From: Spirometra erinaceieuropaei
Taxonomy: Eukaryota > Platyhelminthes > Cestoda > Diphyllobothriidea > Diphyllobothriidae
Length of the DNA: 64,000 nt
Assembly: GCA_902702965.1 (NCBI GenBank)
Contig: CACRXP010000404.1
Location: 244,919-308,918, forward strand
Direction: 5' to 3'
Under the pieces are notes generated by a model, which saw nothing but the letters and a program-made list of their open reading frames with translations, searched no databases and was not told the origin of the DNA. This document shows positions 24,939-35,921 of the stretch, in pieces. The position numbers were made by a program, and so were the translations under genes. Every line of letters begins with the position of its first letter. Positions within the stretch are counted from its first letter, which is position 1.

Positions 24939-26524
24939 AAGGAAAGATGGGATGATATCTTTCCTGATTAATAAATGCGACGCTCTCGCTACTTTGGGAA
25001 ACGTCAGTCAGCATTTCAGCTCACGCACAATTGAGTGTGAAAGCGTTAGAAGACCTTAATCTAACGCTCCTCATTTATAACGACGTAACTTGTTCCCTGA
25101 AGGATGTTACTTCAACACAAAGTCTGTTCTAAATCTCCCAAGCAGAAACAATCCGGGGAGAACGTATCACAAGTTCGTCTTTTGAGTTTACTGGCGAAAA
25201 ATAGAATGAAAATAGATCCCTGTAACTTCTGCTGGATTCCGGCGATGGATATGACTTCAGTGGTACGTCCAACTGTTAACTGATTTTGACATAGGCAAAT
25301 AGGTGGAATTGTTCTGTGAAATGGGCAGTGTCCTCCCGTATGTTATTCACTCAGTGTTGAAACGTACAGTTTTTCCTGCACGGGAACTTTTTCTTCACCT
25401 TGTGCAAATGTTTTCGGTAAGTGCGAGATGATTTTCGGTTGGATCGAAGTCCAGGCTGTTGGCAGGGATATCAAACAGACGGGAGGCTATGTGTGAAGAG
25501 GCAGGCTATGGTTGAGAGCGCTATCACATTCATGCTTATTTAGAACAATGGACAAGGCCATTGTAACGCAAAATTTTTGATATCAAGTCGAGGTCGGTGG
25601 ATGTCGCTGTAATCGAAAACACCCTTCATAGTTTTCACGAAACCCCGCTGTCGATGGGGTCTGTAGTCGATCGCCAGACTGGTCGCTCTCCGAATTTAAT
25701 AGCCATCCAAACTATTAACCATCGACAGTTCTTAAAAGTTGCTGTCGGCGCAATATTTCCCTTTGAAAAGTTCTTGCCACATATGATCATCTGGGTTGAC
25801 TTTGTAGGCTTTTCTAAAATTTAGACGTCATTACTGAGGCCGGCAATCAATATATTTCCTGGTAAATAATAAACTTTCTCTTATAAGTATTCCACTTATA
25901 GATCGCTCGATCATGGCCTTTTTGGTGGGATTCATATTCCCGCAATCTCTTCCCGGTTATTTTCATAGGGAACATCAGCATGTCAAATTTCACTTAGATT
26001 ACCTAGAACAGAGCTCGGTTGAGATGAATCCTTCTTCAGTAAATGGCTTTTGTGCGTCCGAGATCAATTCAAAAATACAAAAAGCCGCACCAAGCGCGAG
26101 ATATACTTCACGCTCAAATTCTGAAAGCAAGATTTCACGGGTTGAACCACCTATCCCTCATCTACGTGTTTAGATATTCTCCGATATGAGCAAGTTATCA
26201 TATTAAATACCAAAAGCTAGGTAACTGTTAACGCCGTTAGTGCTGCCAAAACTTATTGAGAAGAGACCCCTTTCGCTGCAGCTATCAAAAGATCAACAAT
26301 TAGGTGTTTGAAGGGATCAGTAATTTCCAACCTCCTGCTCTATATTAATCTAGTGATAAATGTAAGTCATTTAGCTAAATAGTCATTCTTTAAGTTAGAT
26401 AAAGGTATTTCGCAGCAAAACACATTTATAGTCCACTCCGCCGTTGGTCAAACTTAAAATCCCTTGATATAGGAATGTCTGCATGTAGGTCTCATGGCTG
26501 TCTGAAGCAAACAATCTTTTTATA
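24939..26524. other. Unassigned DNA
   Basis: No recognisable gene. Frames of 75 codons (25597-25824) and 86 codons (25913-26173) show no family motif. Confidence 0.5.
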
Positions 26525-26534
26525 TATGATAGAG

Positions 26535-27600
26535 GTCACGAACAGGCAACCACCTACCAGGCCGAAGTCAGCCAAGCTATGATAGGAGAGGGGAGACGAC
26601 AGAGTCCGGGGGGTCAATTGATACGGCACTGTTTTGGGCTCATTTACCTTCATTCAGCCAATCATAAACCTGACCACCAGCTGGGACCGGAATCACAAAC
26701 ATGCGCACAGACATACCTGACGCAGCTGGTCCACCACTGGGATCTACTAGATAGGGCATAAGTCCTTCCTCCAATCGAAGTTCATCAGTCCCTCGCCACC
26801 AGTCATTCTGTGTCGCTGCTGATCGGGTATTTATTCACTCAGGAATGGGTGCACACCGATCCATTAGCTTCCCGAAGCCAGCTGGTGGTCAGGATTATGA
26901 TTGGCTGAATGAAAGCAAACAAGCCTGAAACAGTGCTGCATCAAACAACCCCCCTGACTCTGTCGTCCCTCTCTGCTATCATAGCTTGGCCGTCTTCGGC
27001 CTGGTAGGTCGTTGCCTGTTCGTGACCCCTATCGCCCATACGAAGCTTTTTGCTTCGAGAAGCCAGTGAATCGGTGTGTGCCCATTCCTGAGTGAATAAA
27101 TACCCGATCTGCAGCGACACAGAATGGCAGGTGGCGAGGCACTGATGAACTTCGGTTCGATGAAGTGTTTATGACCCATCTGGTAGACCCCAGTTGTGGA
27201 CCAGCTGCGTCAGGTGTGTCTGTGAGCATGTTTGTGTTTCCGGTCCTAGCTGGTGGTCAGGGTTATGATTGGCTGAATGAAGGTAAGCGAACCCAAAACT
27301 GTGCCTTATCAACTGACCCCCCCCGGACTCTGTCGTCGCCCCTCTCCTATCATAGCTTGGCCGACTTCGGCCTGGTAGGTGGTTGCCTGTTTGGGCAGAG
27401 ACGGAGACTGACAGGTGGTGAGGCGCTAATGAACTTCGGTCCGATGAAGCGCTTACGACCCATTTGGCGGATTCCAGTGGTGGATCAACTGTGCTAGGTG
27501 TCTGTGAGCATGCTAGTGATTCCGGTCCCAGCTGGTGGTCAGGGTTATGATTGTTTGAATGAAGGTAAACAAGCCTAAAACATTGCTGTATCAATCTACC
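26535..27600. repeat. Family C inverted and tandem repeat array
   Basis: An inverted unit (26535-26880) is followed by direct units. The phrase AGCTGGTGGTCAGG starts at 26880, 27248 and 27530, giving spacings of 368 and 282 bp. The 282-bp unit lacks the internal block present at about 27025-27130. Each unit has a short GGCCGA-CTTC-GGCC hairpin and CTCTGTCGTC...ATCATAGCTTGGCCG. A 170-codon minus-strand frame (27169-27681) repeats the peptide NHNPDHQLGPE only because the DNA repeats. Not a CRISPR: the units are long, with no short repeat and spacer pattern. Confidence 0.85.
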
Positions 27601-28620
27601 GCCAGACTCCCTTCCTTCGTGCAATCTGCAATATGAACGTCGTATTTCTCTTAAAAGAACTGTCATGTTGGTAAGATTCAAATATCCTCACCGTCATAGG
27701 CATACTTGCAGTCCTAACCATTGTTTCGTGATACAACGGATTACTTATAAACATAATACCCGACGGCCTCCGATGAATTCTAATTCGGGGCAGTTGATCA
27801 AAAGTGGGCTTAACCTGCATCGTGCTGCATATTGGTGTTTAATCGCAGCTCTGACGCGCCGTGGGTAACCCTCCAGAATCTGCTATGTCCTCGAACATAT
27901 GGCTGCGCTGCCTTTACAGGTCATGGGTGTAATTAATAGACGCAGTTGGTAAGTATAGTCGTGAAATGTTTGTAAACTGGAAAAAATAGTTAGAGTACAG
28001 CTGCCAAAACTCCAATTTAGTAACAAGTGAAAGTTAGTTAAATGCACACACAAGAGTATTGAAATTAATAAACAGGGTTAGGCGAAAGTAGCCGGGCAGT
28101 CGACTCAGGCTGGAGCTTAAATTCACTAGCAACTATTCAGAATATTGTCCAATCGATTGCTTGATGGGCGATCATTGATAGCCGAAGAAGTTAATGTGAA
28201 CAAATCTTATTATTGTAAGTTTGGCTGACTTCCTCATTAGAAGTTTGCAGTTATGGACTACTGCTTTGGATAAAAAGTCGTAATCCAGCAACAGCGAAGA
28301 TAAATAGTTAACGGCTGACAACTGAAGAACGTATCTTCATCGTAAATCGTTCCCCCAAACAGGCAACAAGAGTGGAATATACCACCAATTTCAAAAAAAA
28401 TTGGTCAAACTTTAAAAAAGACGCAACGACCAGTCGTATTCACCACTCTGAGTCGGCGTAATCGTCCAAAGATCTTCCAAGACCTGTAGAACCACAGTAT
28501 GTTTGTGACTTTTCAAACAAGTGGATTGTCTAAGCTGCTTTTGCTCTAAGTCCGCGATAATACCCAAGACGGGTATTACAGGAACTTGACACCACCCAGA
28601 GATCAGTTGCAAAAACGTCG
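27601..28620. other. Unassigned DNA
   Basis: No recognisable gene or repeat beyond the edge of the family C array. Confidence 0.5.

Positions 28621-28623
<3 letters not shown>

Positions 28624-28656
<33 letters not shown>
28624..28656 (+). repeat. (CTG)11 microsatellite
   Basis: Eleven perfect CTG units (CAG on the minus strand). It does not lie within a frame that I can support as coding. Confidence 0.97.
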
Positions 28657-30399
28657 AATTGTGTGCTTCTCAGTTATTCGTAGAACTTCTAAATGCACTG
28701 AATAACACGCTCGCCTTAGCGGAAGTGGTTCGCCCTTGTTGCTTGTTTTTGTGAGGCTTTCTGGGTCTTCACAGTGTAGAATAGCGTCGCCAATACTATA
28801 GTCCAGCGCATTTTTCGTCTGCTGTTAAAAGCCAGGCCCCAGGGACCTCAAACGAACAATCAAGGTCTACTAAAAGCCTCGTCGACTAGGGTATCAGGGA
28901 TGCGATTTCGTCGTCGGAGTATGTTGACAGAAAACCCTCAAGTTTCAATTCCTACGTTCCCCTGTGTCTCTTCGTCTGTTCCCATGTTTTCCATGGAAGT
29001 ATTTCTAAAATACGTATGCATTAAACTAGAACAAATAATTAGTTTTCGAATGTTTCATACTTTATGCATGCGTCTTCAACACCACCGCTAGAATTTTGCT
29101 ATAATTCCTTTGCTGATAGGAGTCAGAGGCGCGATTTCGAGAATCAATTAATAGCCAATTACAGGGGGCATAGATTTCTGTTGATTTGTCGTCAGAGGAC
29201 TTGAAGGATTTGATCTCCTTCTGATGTCGTTTTGTCAGCTGCCATTTCGAAACCATGCAAACGACTCTTGTTTGACATCGCTCCCTGTCACGACGTTGTA
29301 TGGCTTTTCCAGCCAAAGGGGCCGCTCATTTTGTTCTTGACAGAGAACATTTTAATTGCACAAAAGTAACTTTGAGAAATCGCCTTTTATTTCGACGGTG
29401 CCACAACTGCCGCAGTATGGTCTCCTTTCTTTCCTTTAGTAGCTCCGAGAACTGACATTATTTTCGGTTACTTTTTTGGTTACATGGCGCACCACTCCCC
29501 CATCCCGCCACCGCTGCCGCTGCCGTCGCTACTGGCGTCCTGGCCAAGACATCCACAGGTCGTGGGCAAAGCACCCTCACCCTGCCAATGCTCTCCCCCC
29601 CCCCCCGCTCACCACCCTAGAATCAGGCCCGGAAGAACGAATGTAGCAAAAGGGTGGCCCAAAAAGTGCAAATCTTCTGAACAGAACAAACCAAAAATGT
29701 TGCCTAACTGTTCTAAATCGTGTGATATAAGAGAGAAAGAAAGTTGCTAGCACACCGATCGCCCGATCTCCCCCAAGAGCTAAGTGTCATTTACTTTCCA
29801 TGCGGCAAACGGTTAGAGTTTTAGTGACTTTTTTCAGCAGCTGTTATGCGTTTTCTCGTGCCCGCTCCTCTGTTAGTCGAACATTTTGACGAAGGTTATT
29901 TCAGCGTTTAGTGCTGCTACTAGGCAGTTTTTTAAACGTTACTGTATAGCCTTAAGTCGGTAATCGTCGAAATTACCGGCGATCTGACAGAACTCAAGAA
30001 ATCCCAATTAACTGGGGAAGGTTAGTCAGAAAATTTTGCAATGCCTCTAGACACGGGATAGAAACACAAGATACTTACTACAGTGTGGCATGCGATTTTG
30101 CCGTTTAAAAAATTCCCAGTCATAAAAATGAACATTCATCTGGTGTTTCCACCAACATACCTATTTTTATTATCTCACTTGTAGGTTATTTTGGGATATT
30201 AGGTCTCACTTTAGTCTATGTTTTGCATATGTGAAGGCCATAGACTTGCGGAGACTACCAAGAAAGCAGAGCCCAACAAATGCATAATTTTTTAACTTTC
30301 GAATATCCTTGGAGAGCGAGAAGACAACAAAATCGGTTAAACTAAATGATAAGCTAATTGGTTAGCAACCTTAAAATATGCAAAAACTCAAGTTTCACT
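28657..30399. other. Unassigned DNA with C-rich patch
   Basis: A C-rich patch (29480-29640, including a run of about 12 C near 29590) creates a proline-rich 88-codon frame at 29484-29750. There is no domain signature, so I do not call a gene. Confidence 0.45.
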
Positions 30400-30520
30400 G
30401 TCTGTTGCTGAACTCGTCAAGCTTGAACTAATTACCTAAAAAGGACTTCTGTCAAAGGCAGGAGACAGTGGGTATTGAGGAATTAAGAGCGAGTACGATG
30501 CACCCAAGAAACTCACGGCC

Positions 30521-31640
30521 GACAACGACGTCGTTATCGTGCCTGCGGATAGCGGGCTTTCCACGGTTGTATTGGACAGGACAGATAACAACCAGAAAGC
30601 CAAAAGTTTGCTGGAGGATCGTTAGTCCTATGTCCCATGCAAATCTAACCCCACAAAAACGCTGACACGCGAGATGAACGTGACATTGTGGGCAATGGAG
30701 AACTCAGGTGCAATATCGCCAAAAGACCGACGCATGACGAGAGCGCAAGAAAAGGCCCTAGCCCGATTCTTCGGTCTCCCAAAAGTACACAAAGAGGGCG
30801 CTCCTTTCCGGCCTATTGTATTAATAAAGCGCACTCCAACCTACGGGCTGTCAGAGTGGCTGTTTCGACGTCTCAAGATTCTGACCATCGACTCAAACCC
30901 CACTGTCAGCCCGTCAACGTAATTTTTGGAGAAACTTAAAGGAGTAAGTCACCTGCCAAGCGATGTCATGGTTTCCTTTGATGTCATGTCCCCTTTTACT
31001 TCTATACCGCAGGACCTGGCAGTCGAGACCATCGAACTACTCCTACGAGAGAAATACGACGAAACGGAGAATCGCCTCGGATACGTCCAAATCATCCAAC
31101 TCCTGCAGTTCTATCTCACGGCCTACTTTGCGTTCGGCGGAACAATCTACGAGCAGGTGAATAGAACGCAAGTGGGTTCGCCGATTTTGGGACTCATAGC
31201 CGAGGCGGTCCTAAAACGGCTGGATTCGCTGGTCCTCCGACACCCCAGACCGAAATTCTCGGCTTTGTATGTAAATGATACCTTTGTCTTCATCGAACGA
31301 GATCAGGTGCTGACATTCAAAGAAGATCTCAACGCCATCTTCCCGGACATCCAATTTACGATTGAGGAGTAAGAAAACAACCAGCTGGCCTTCCTGTATG
31401 TCCTCGTCTGCCTCAAAGATTGTGGTGGCCTAAAAGTGTTCAGGAAAGCGACAAATACGACGCAAATACTGAACTTCAATAGCAACCACCCGATCAGTTA
31501 CAAGCGCAGTTGGGTAGGGGCACTATAACGGCGCGTTCAGCCGCACTGCAGTAAAATGGAAGGCAAGGTTACTGAACTACAATACCTTTGCCGATTATTG
31601 AGATCCAATAGATACCCACAAAACTTTGCCAGCCAGTGCC
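30521..31640 (+). pseudogene. PLE reverse transcriptase, inactivated
   Basis: One reading frame can be followed through three stop codons. It carries the Penelope-type RT signatures FFGLPKVHKEG, RPIV...PTYGLSEWLF, the motif-A region VSFDV...FTSIPQDLA, and a VGSPILGLIAEAVL block. The motif-C active site, normally YVDD, reads YVND (Asn codon 31274-31276), so one catalytic aspartate is lost. Stops are TAG at 30623, TAA at 30920 and TAA at 31370. The downstream text (NNQLAFLYVLVCLKD, NFNSNHPISYK) continues the RT/thumb part. The protein would have copied element RNA; this copy cannot. Confidence 0.88.
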
Positions 31641-32241
31641 TACGAAAACGACACCAGAGACCAAACCTAACAGGCCCAAATTTAGGCGGGCTCTTCCGTA
31701 CGTGAAGTACGTCTCGGAAGCCGTCAGCCGTCTTCTCACTCCGCTTGGAGTTGGGGTTGCACGCATGCCGGAAGCAAACATTAGGCGTCAAGTCATTAGG
31801 CCAAAAGACCCGCTGCCACGGCAGGAAACGTCTGGAGTCGTTTACCGGAGCTGGTGTAGTTACGGACAAAGCAATTTTGTTGGAGAAACTGGGAGATTAC
31901 TCCGTAAGCGAATCGCCGAGCACGCAGCAACAGTGAGGCGGGGAGACGCTAGCTCTCAGATGGCGGCACACGCGACAGGACCCGGCCATACTTTCAAATT
32001 TCAAGAGGCCGAAATCATCGCAAGAGGTGACAACCGCGTGAGCCGACAGCTGCTCGAGTCATGGTTCTCAGGCCTGCAGTTCAACAAGTGCAATGACCTC
32101 CTGTTATCGTATTCCATGCTGAGAACTTCCCTGGGCAGGGGAGTCACGTGGGGAAAGCGCGGGCGAGCAATTATCCCAGTGACAGTGAGCCAATTTGCCG
32201 AGCAATCGTCACACCAGCATCCAGCACGGATGGCGAAATAA
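31636..32241 (+). CDS. GIY-YIG endonuclease domain of PLE1 (open frame)
   Basis: A 201-codon open frame holding the C-terminal part of the PLE polyprotein. Residues 14-66 form the linker (FRRALPYVKYVSEAVSRLL). The GIY-type strand is GVVYR (67-71) and the YIG-type strand is FVGETG (81-86). A conserved Arg lies in KRIAEH (91-96) and a candidate catalytic Glu at 141 (LLESW). One Cys of the usual Cys pair before the YIG strand (C74) remains and the other is replaced. In the family this nuclease cuts target DNA for insertion. The ATG is probably not a native start: the frame is separated from the RT by a frameshift. The open frame may be chance survival. Confidence 0.8.
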   Translation: MPTKTTPETKPNRPKFRRALPYVKYVSEAVSRLLTPLGVGVARMPEANIRRQVIRPKDPLPRQETSGVVYRSWCSYGQSNFVGETGRLLRKRIAEHAATVRRGDASSQMAAHATGPGHTFKFQEAEIIARGDNRVSRQLLESWFSGLQFNKCNDLLLSYSMLRTSLGRGVTWGKRGRAIIPVTVSQFAEQSSHQHPARMAK

Positions 32242-32379
32242 CGGCAATAAACGACTCGGACACGGACTGACAAGCCAGCACCGCATCAATTACGACCGCA
32301 ACGGTGATTGCGAGAGCTGTTAATTGCATCTACGTGCTATAAATACTGCACTCATTGTGCCACCACTGCCTTTATCTGC

Positions 32380-32465
32380 GACTGTCTCTGATGATGGGTT
32401 CGAGTGAGAATGCGAAACATCAGGCCAATAAATTTCGTTTTCCAGTGGTCGCTTCTTTGTCTTTT
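32380..32465 (+). ncRNA. PLE1 3' tail with hammerhead-like motif (T3)
   Basis: CTGATGA at 32388-32394, U at 32395, then a hairpin GGGUUC (32396-32401) against GAAUGC (32408-32413) with one G-G mismatch, then GAAA at 32414-32417. AATAAA follows at 32427, then TTCCAGTGGTCGCTTCTTTG. The layout suggests a hammerhead-type core, known in PLEs, but with one extra base between CUGANGA and the stem. Self-cleavage is not shown. Confidence 0.5.
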
Positions 32466-32684
32466 CAACTGCTTCCTCGAACTCACCTGTTCGTTTCTAT
32501 CATCAATTGCTGAGTTAGGCCAACGTTTCACTTTGGCAGGTGAATTTCCTCTGATAAGTAAGGATGGATCAATAGCGCACCAAAGCATGAGCGAAAACAG
32601 CTGATCAGCCATCCACCTCGTGGGCCAAAACTAAGAGAAACCAAAATAAGAGGAGGCGTTCACCAGGGAGGAGGGTGTAATGGA

Positions 32685-32735
32685 GGTTTGACGTTTCGAG
32701 TAATTGCTTCGTCTACCCATCTTCAGGGACTGGTA
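32685..32735 (-). ncRNA. Hammerhead-like motif (T4), minus strand
   Basis: On the minus strand: CTGAAGA (32726-32720), U (32719), stem GGGUA (32718-32714) pairing with UACUC (32702-32698), then GAAA (32697-32694) and CGTCAAACC. The five-pair stem differs in sequence from the other copies yet still pairs. There is no AATAAA or CTT tail behind it, so it may belong to another element family than PLE1. Confidence 0.5.
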
Positions 32736-32755
32736 AGTCATGCGCACAACTCTCC

Positions 32756-33073
32756 TTATATGGCGCACTTTTTGATACGCGGCCCTCCAATACCACCTGT
32801 ATGGTTGCATCCGACCTGCATGTCACCATGACCTGAATCTGGCCCCTCTTCGTCAGCCGCAGAGATAGCCGACGGCCCCGACTGTCCCCCGTTAAAAAGG
32901 CTCATAAAGTCAGATAGGGAGGAGGCCCTCAAATCGCGAGCGTGCCAGCATGCGGCGCTGAGGTCCACTTGCCCGATCTTTGCTGATAAATAGGAAATAG
33001 TATCTCGCCTCTTCATCAATATCTTTAGCTCATACTCACGCAAAGTCGCTCTTTGATCGCGTTGATACTACCT
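32756..33073 (-). pseudogene. Unknown coding-like fragment
   Basis: The minus-strand frame (95 codons from the ATG at 33043, and open back to about 33073) has a balanced, protein-like composition: LREYELKILMKRRDTISYLS, then WHARDLRASSLSDFMSLFNG. An acceptor-like TTTCTATGTTCCAG ends just upstream of the frame. It could be a terminal exon or the C-terminal part of a mobile element, since the T4 motif follows 20-70 bp downstream. I do not recognise the family. The minimal claim is an open frame with coding-like text. Confidence 0.35.
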
Positions 33074-33074
33074 G

Positions 33075-33550
33075 GAACATAGAAATCAGGTCAGAGCTGC
33101 GGTTTTTTTATCATGCAACTAGGATTGGTCGGTGAACGATACTCTCATGCGGAAAACACTTGGAAGGAGAGTTAACCAATTTGGTTGCGGGACAGGACTG
33201 GTCTACTGGTCCTGGCACACAATTTAGGAGCTTCGCAGGCGATCGACTGGCGACCAATACTGAAATGAGAAGGATAATTGACAAAGGCAAGGTTGGCCTT
33301 AGAAATGGAAGCAATTTATGTCACTTGCACTTAGGAAAATCATGATTAAAGAACTGACGTAACTTCACTTCATTTTTACTTAAGGCTAATTTAACACGGG
33401 CAAAAATGCTTCCATATTGAGCGCATGATATACGGCATAAGGAATTACTGTGGGCCTCTGCGGAACATTTTTTTCATACCTGTTTGAGTAGAGAATTATC
33501 CACATAGGGCGAGAACTATAATCTGTTAACTTGAACTGCCCGTAAACGTA
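33075..33550. other. Unassigned DNA
   Basis: No recognisable gene or repeat; short frames on both strands only. Confidence 0.45.
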
Positions 33551-34460
33551 CGGTAGATGTACTAACTCATGAAATGTTAACCGAAAGTCAGAAATGCGTT
33601 TCGGCTACAAATGCTTGCTTAAGTAGGGTTGTAATATTTCTCAAATTGCAGCATATTCCCACGGTAATTCTGTTACTTCGGAATATCGGCTCTTGAATGA
33701 ACTACTTTTGGCCGCCTGCAAAAACTACAGTTTGCAAATAACAAATGTCTAAATGGTGCGACGTTTTCACACTGTTTTTGGATCTACATCAGATTTTATA
33801 CTTGAAACAAGGGAACAATTCAGTTTAAGAGAATGTTTCTAATTACCGAATAATTGTGAACACGACTTGTTCTTGCATTCGAATTCAGGCTGTCCAACTT
33901 ACAACCCGCATATTGTCTGTTCACGGAAAATCATGATTTCCCTATTGTATTAAGATAAGGTCATGTGGGGTTCCTAAGATTTAACAGTGAATTTAATTCA
34001 TATTCAAAACTTTAAAAGCAACATTATTGAATGCAGCATCACAATGTTTTATGAGCGTGCATTTAGCGGTTTTAAATATCCCATAATTTAAAACATTTTT
34101 TAAAAATCAAGTCATACTAATCCGTCAAGTATAAAATTTGGAAAAGATCTAATTTTCTACAAAACGAATATAAGACTTAATATTTCTATTCATGATTTCT
34201 ATGAAATATATTTAAATTTATAAGAGCATCGAAAATCAATGTGAAAAATTCATGCTACTTACGTGGCCATTTTTGGGAAGTGCAGTGTATCTGGCGGACA
34301 GAAAGTAGTTCGCCCACAAGCCGGCATTCTGACAGAGTGAAATATCTTGGCAGTATGCTTCATGGGATTTAATATAATAACGCTACTTCAGCAGTCTTTT
34401 CGAGTCGAGAACACATTTCAGAATTTTAGTTAACACTTCACAACTAAGCTCATGCGTGTT
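33551..34460 (+). mobile_element. Palindromic MITE A4, decayed
   Basis: TA precedes CGGTAGATGTACTAACTCAT. The right arm ends near 34460 with CTAAGCTCATGCGTG followed by TTTA. The long arms can be followed, for example CCATAATTTAAAACATTTTT on the right. More diverged than A1 and A7, and its centre resembles the A2 subfamily. Confidence 0.8.
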
Positions 34461-35290
34461 TAACCGCTAAATGATAACTGCGCAAACAGCGAGATCTATG
34501 CATTTGTGAATTAGCAGAGGTCCCCTGTCCACTTACCTTACCTCTTCGTCAACTCCCTTTTCATCGTGACAATCATTGCCGTTCTCTTTCTTCCGATTAC
34601 CTGAAATTATTCATTATGCTGATAAACTTGACTGGATGAGAGGAAGGCCGCAAAGATTTGTGCGTCTCAAAAATTTGGAATGGAAACTCTGACATCCACT
34701 CTGTTCAGCCCAGGATCAAAGGTCTTCTTTATGGCTAGCTTAATGGCTCTCCCGACTCAATGGGTCATAAATTCCGACGCCTCATGTTAGTGGTCCAGCC
34801 GTCTCTGACTGTCTTCTCGAGGTGAATAAGTGCGCTTTAAATGTTTACCTTCGTCTCTGGAGTGAAAATGGGATTTTACTATTATACCGGGCAGGTTTTA
34901 ATATGAAAACGTCAATAAAGTGGAGATTTAGTCTTTCAAGATGTCCTTCGACCACCTATAATCCCGCAAAATGCATAAAAGCACGCATAACGCCGAATGA
35001 CCAGGGAGCTGCTAGGAATGAGTCGGTGCATAATAATAATAAAAGACATACAGCCAAAATGAGACAGAAGAAGGATTAAAAGTAAAGCAAGAGGTGTAGT
35101 AAGAAGTATGAGCGTCTGCTATGCCAGAAGCAGCCAACAATGGCCCTCACGGTTTGGTGTGCGCTGACAGCACTTTTAACACCTTTTTCCCTGCCTGTGG
35201 ATGTGCTGGCTTTTTCACTGCCTATACAGGTCGTGTTCACCTTTGTCCAGTGACGTTCAGTGACGTCTCCTTCTCCTTGTTCGTTTTTTG
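34461..35290. other. Unassigned DNA
   Basis: No recognisable gene. An 85-codon frame (34822-35079) has no motif. Confidence 0.45.
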
Positions 35291-35299
35291 TGGACCAGG

Positions 35300-35333
35300 G
35301 CATGTGGTGGTACGCCTAGGTGCAGGTTTAAAC
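35300..35333 (+). repeat. Dispersed short repeat D
   Basis: The phrase GTGGTACGCCTAGGTGC(A/G)G recurs in diverged form near 41860 (minus), 42670 (plus) and 52745 (plus). Here it directly abuts the left end of MITE A5. It is probably the edge of a larger dispersed repeat, perhaps the zinc-finger family at 40.5-42.7 kb. Confidence 0.45.
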
Positions 35334-35921
35334 CGCGTCATGACCGATCTCATGAAATGTTGGCCGAAATTCTGAAAAGCGTCTTCGATTAAGAAGGATT
35401 ACTGAGGTGTATTTGTAATACTGATTATCATGCGACATGATCCTATAATATTTCGAACTAGGTAAGATACTGACTTTCGAATGCACTTCTTGTCGGCCTC
35501 CTGTACAAACAGTACTCGGTAAAGAATGACTACATAAGTAGCATGCATTATTCACATTGATTTTATATACTCTTATAAATTGAAATATGTTTTATAAAAA
35601 AAGAATTACAAAATGCTTTCATTTACTCATTCGATAGAGAGCACGTCGTCTGTATATTGTAACTTGAAGAAGGAGTTTAATTAAGTTTTAAAAATATATG
35701 TGAAAAATGCATGCTAATTATGTAGTCATTCTTTACCGAGTAGAGTTTGTACAGGAGGCCAAAAAGAAGTGCATTCAATAGTCAAGATCCTACCGTGTTC
35801 GAACTATTACAGGATTATGCCGCAAGATAATCAGTATTACAAATCCACCTCAGTAATCCTTCTTAATCGAAAACGCATTTCAGAATCTTGGCCAGCATTT
35901 CGTGAGGTAGGTCACGCACTG
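35334..35921. mobile_element. Palindromic MITE A5, centre deleted
   Basis: Only 588 bp. The left arm (from 35334, ACCGATCTCATGAAATGTTG) and the right arm (ending GGTAGGTCACGCACTG-TA) join near 35690-35710, so the centre and inner arm parts are lost. The left terminus is damaged. Arm sequence groups with A1 and A7. Confidence 0.85.

Larger units (their letters stand above)
30400..32470 (+). mobile_element. PLE1: Penelope-like retroelement, 5'-truncated
   Basis: One element, in order: reverse transcriptase remnant (30521 to about 31640), linker plus GIY-YIG endonuclease (31636-32241), and a 3' non-coding tail with the hammerhead-like motif (32388-32417), AATAAA (32427) and a CTTCTTT-rich end. 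The RT has in-frame stops at 30623, 30920 and 31370 and a frameshift near 31650. Its N-terminal region is missing. The left boundary is an estimate, since no terminal repeat was found upstream. Confidence 0.88.

Noticed and set aside
24783..25014. Poly-Arg/Trp and poly-Ala frames
   Set aside because: Artefacts of the GGN microsatellite.
26535..27600. Possible CRISPR-like array
   Set aside because: Units are 280-370 bp, partly inverted and without spacers; the window is eukaryotic in character.
27169..27681. 170-codon minus-strand frame with an internally repeated peptide
   Set aside because: The peptide repeat mirrors the family C DNA repeat; it is not independent coding evidence.
29484..29750. 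Proline-rich 88-codon frame
   Set aside because: Driven by a C-rich low-complexity patch with a poly-C run; no other coding sign.
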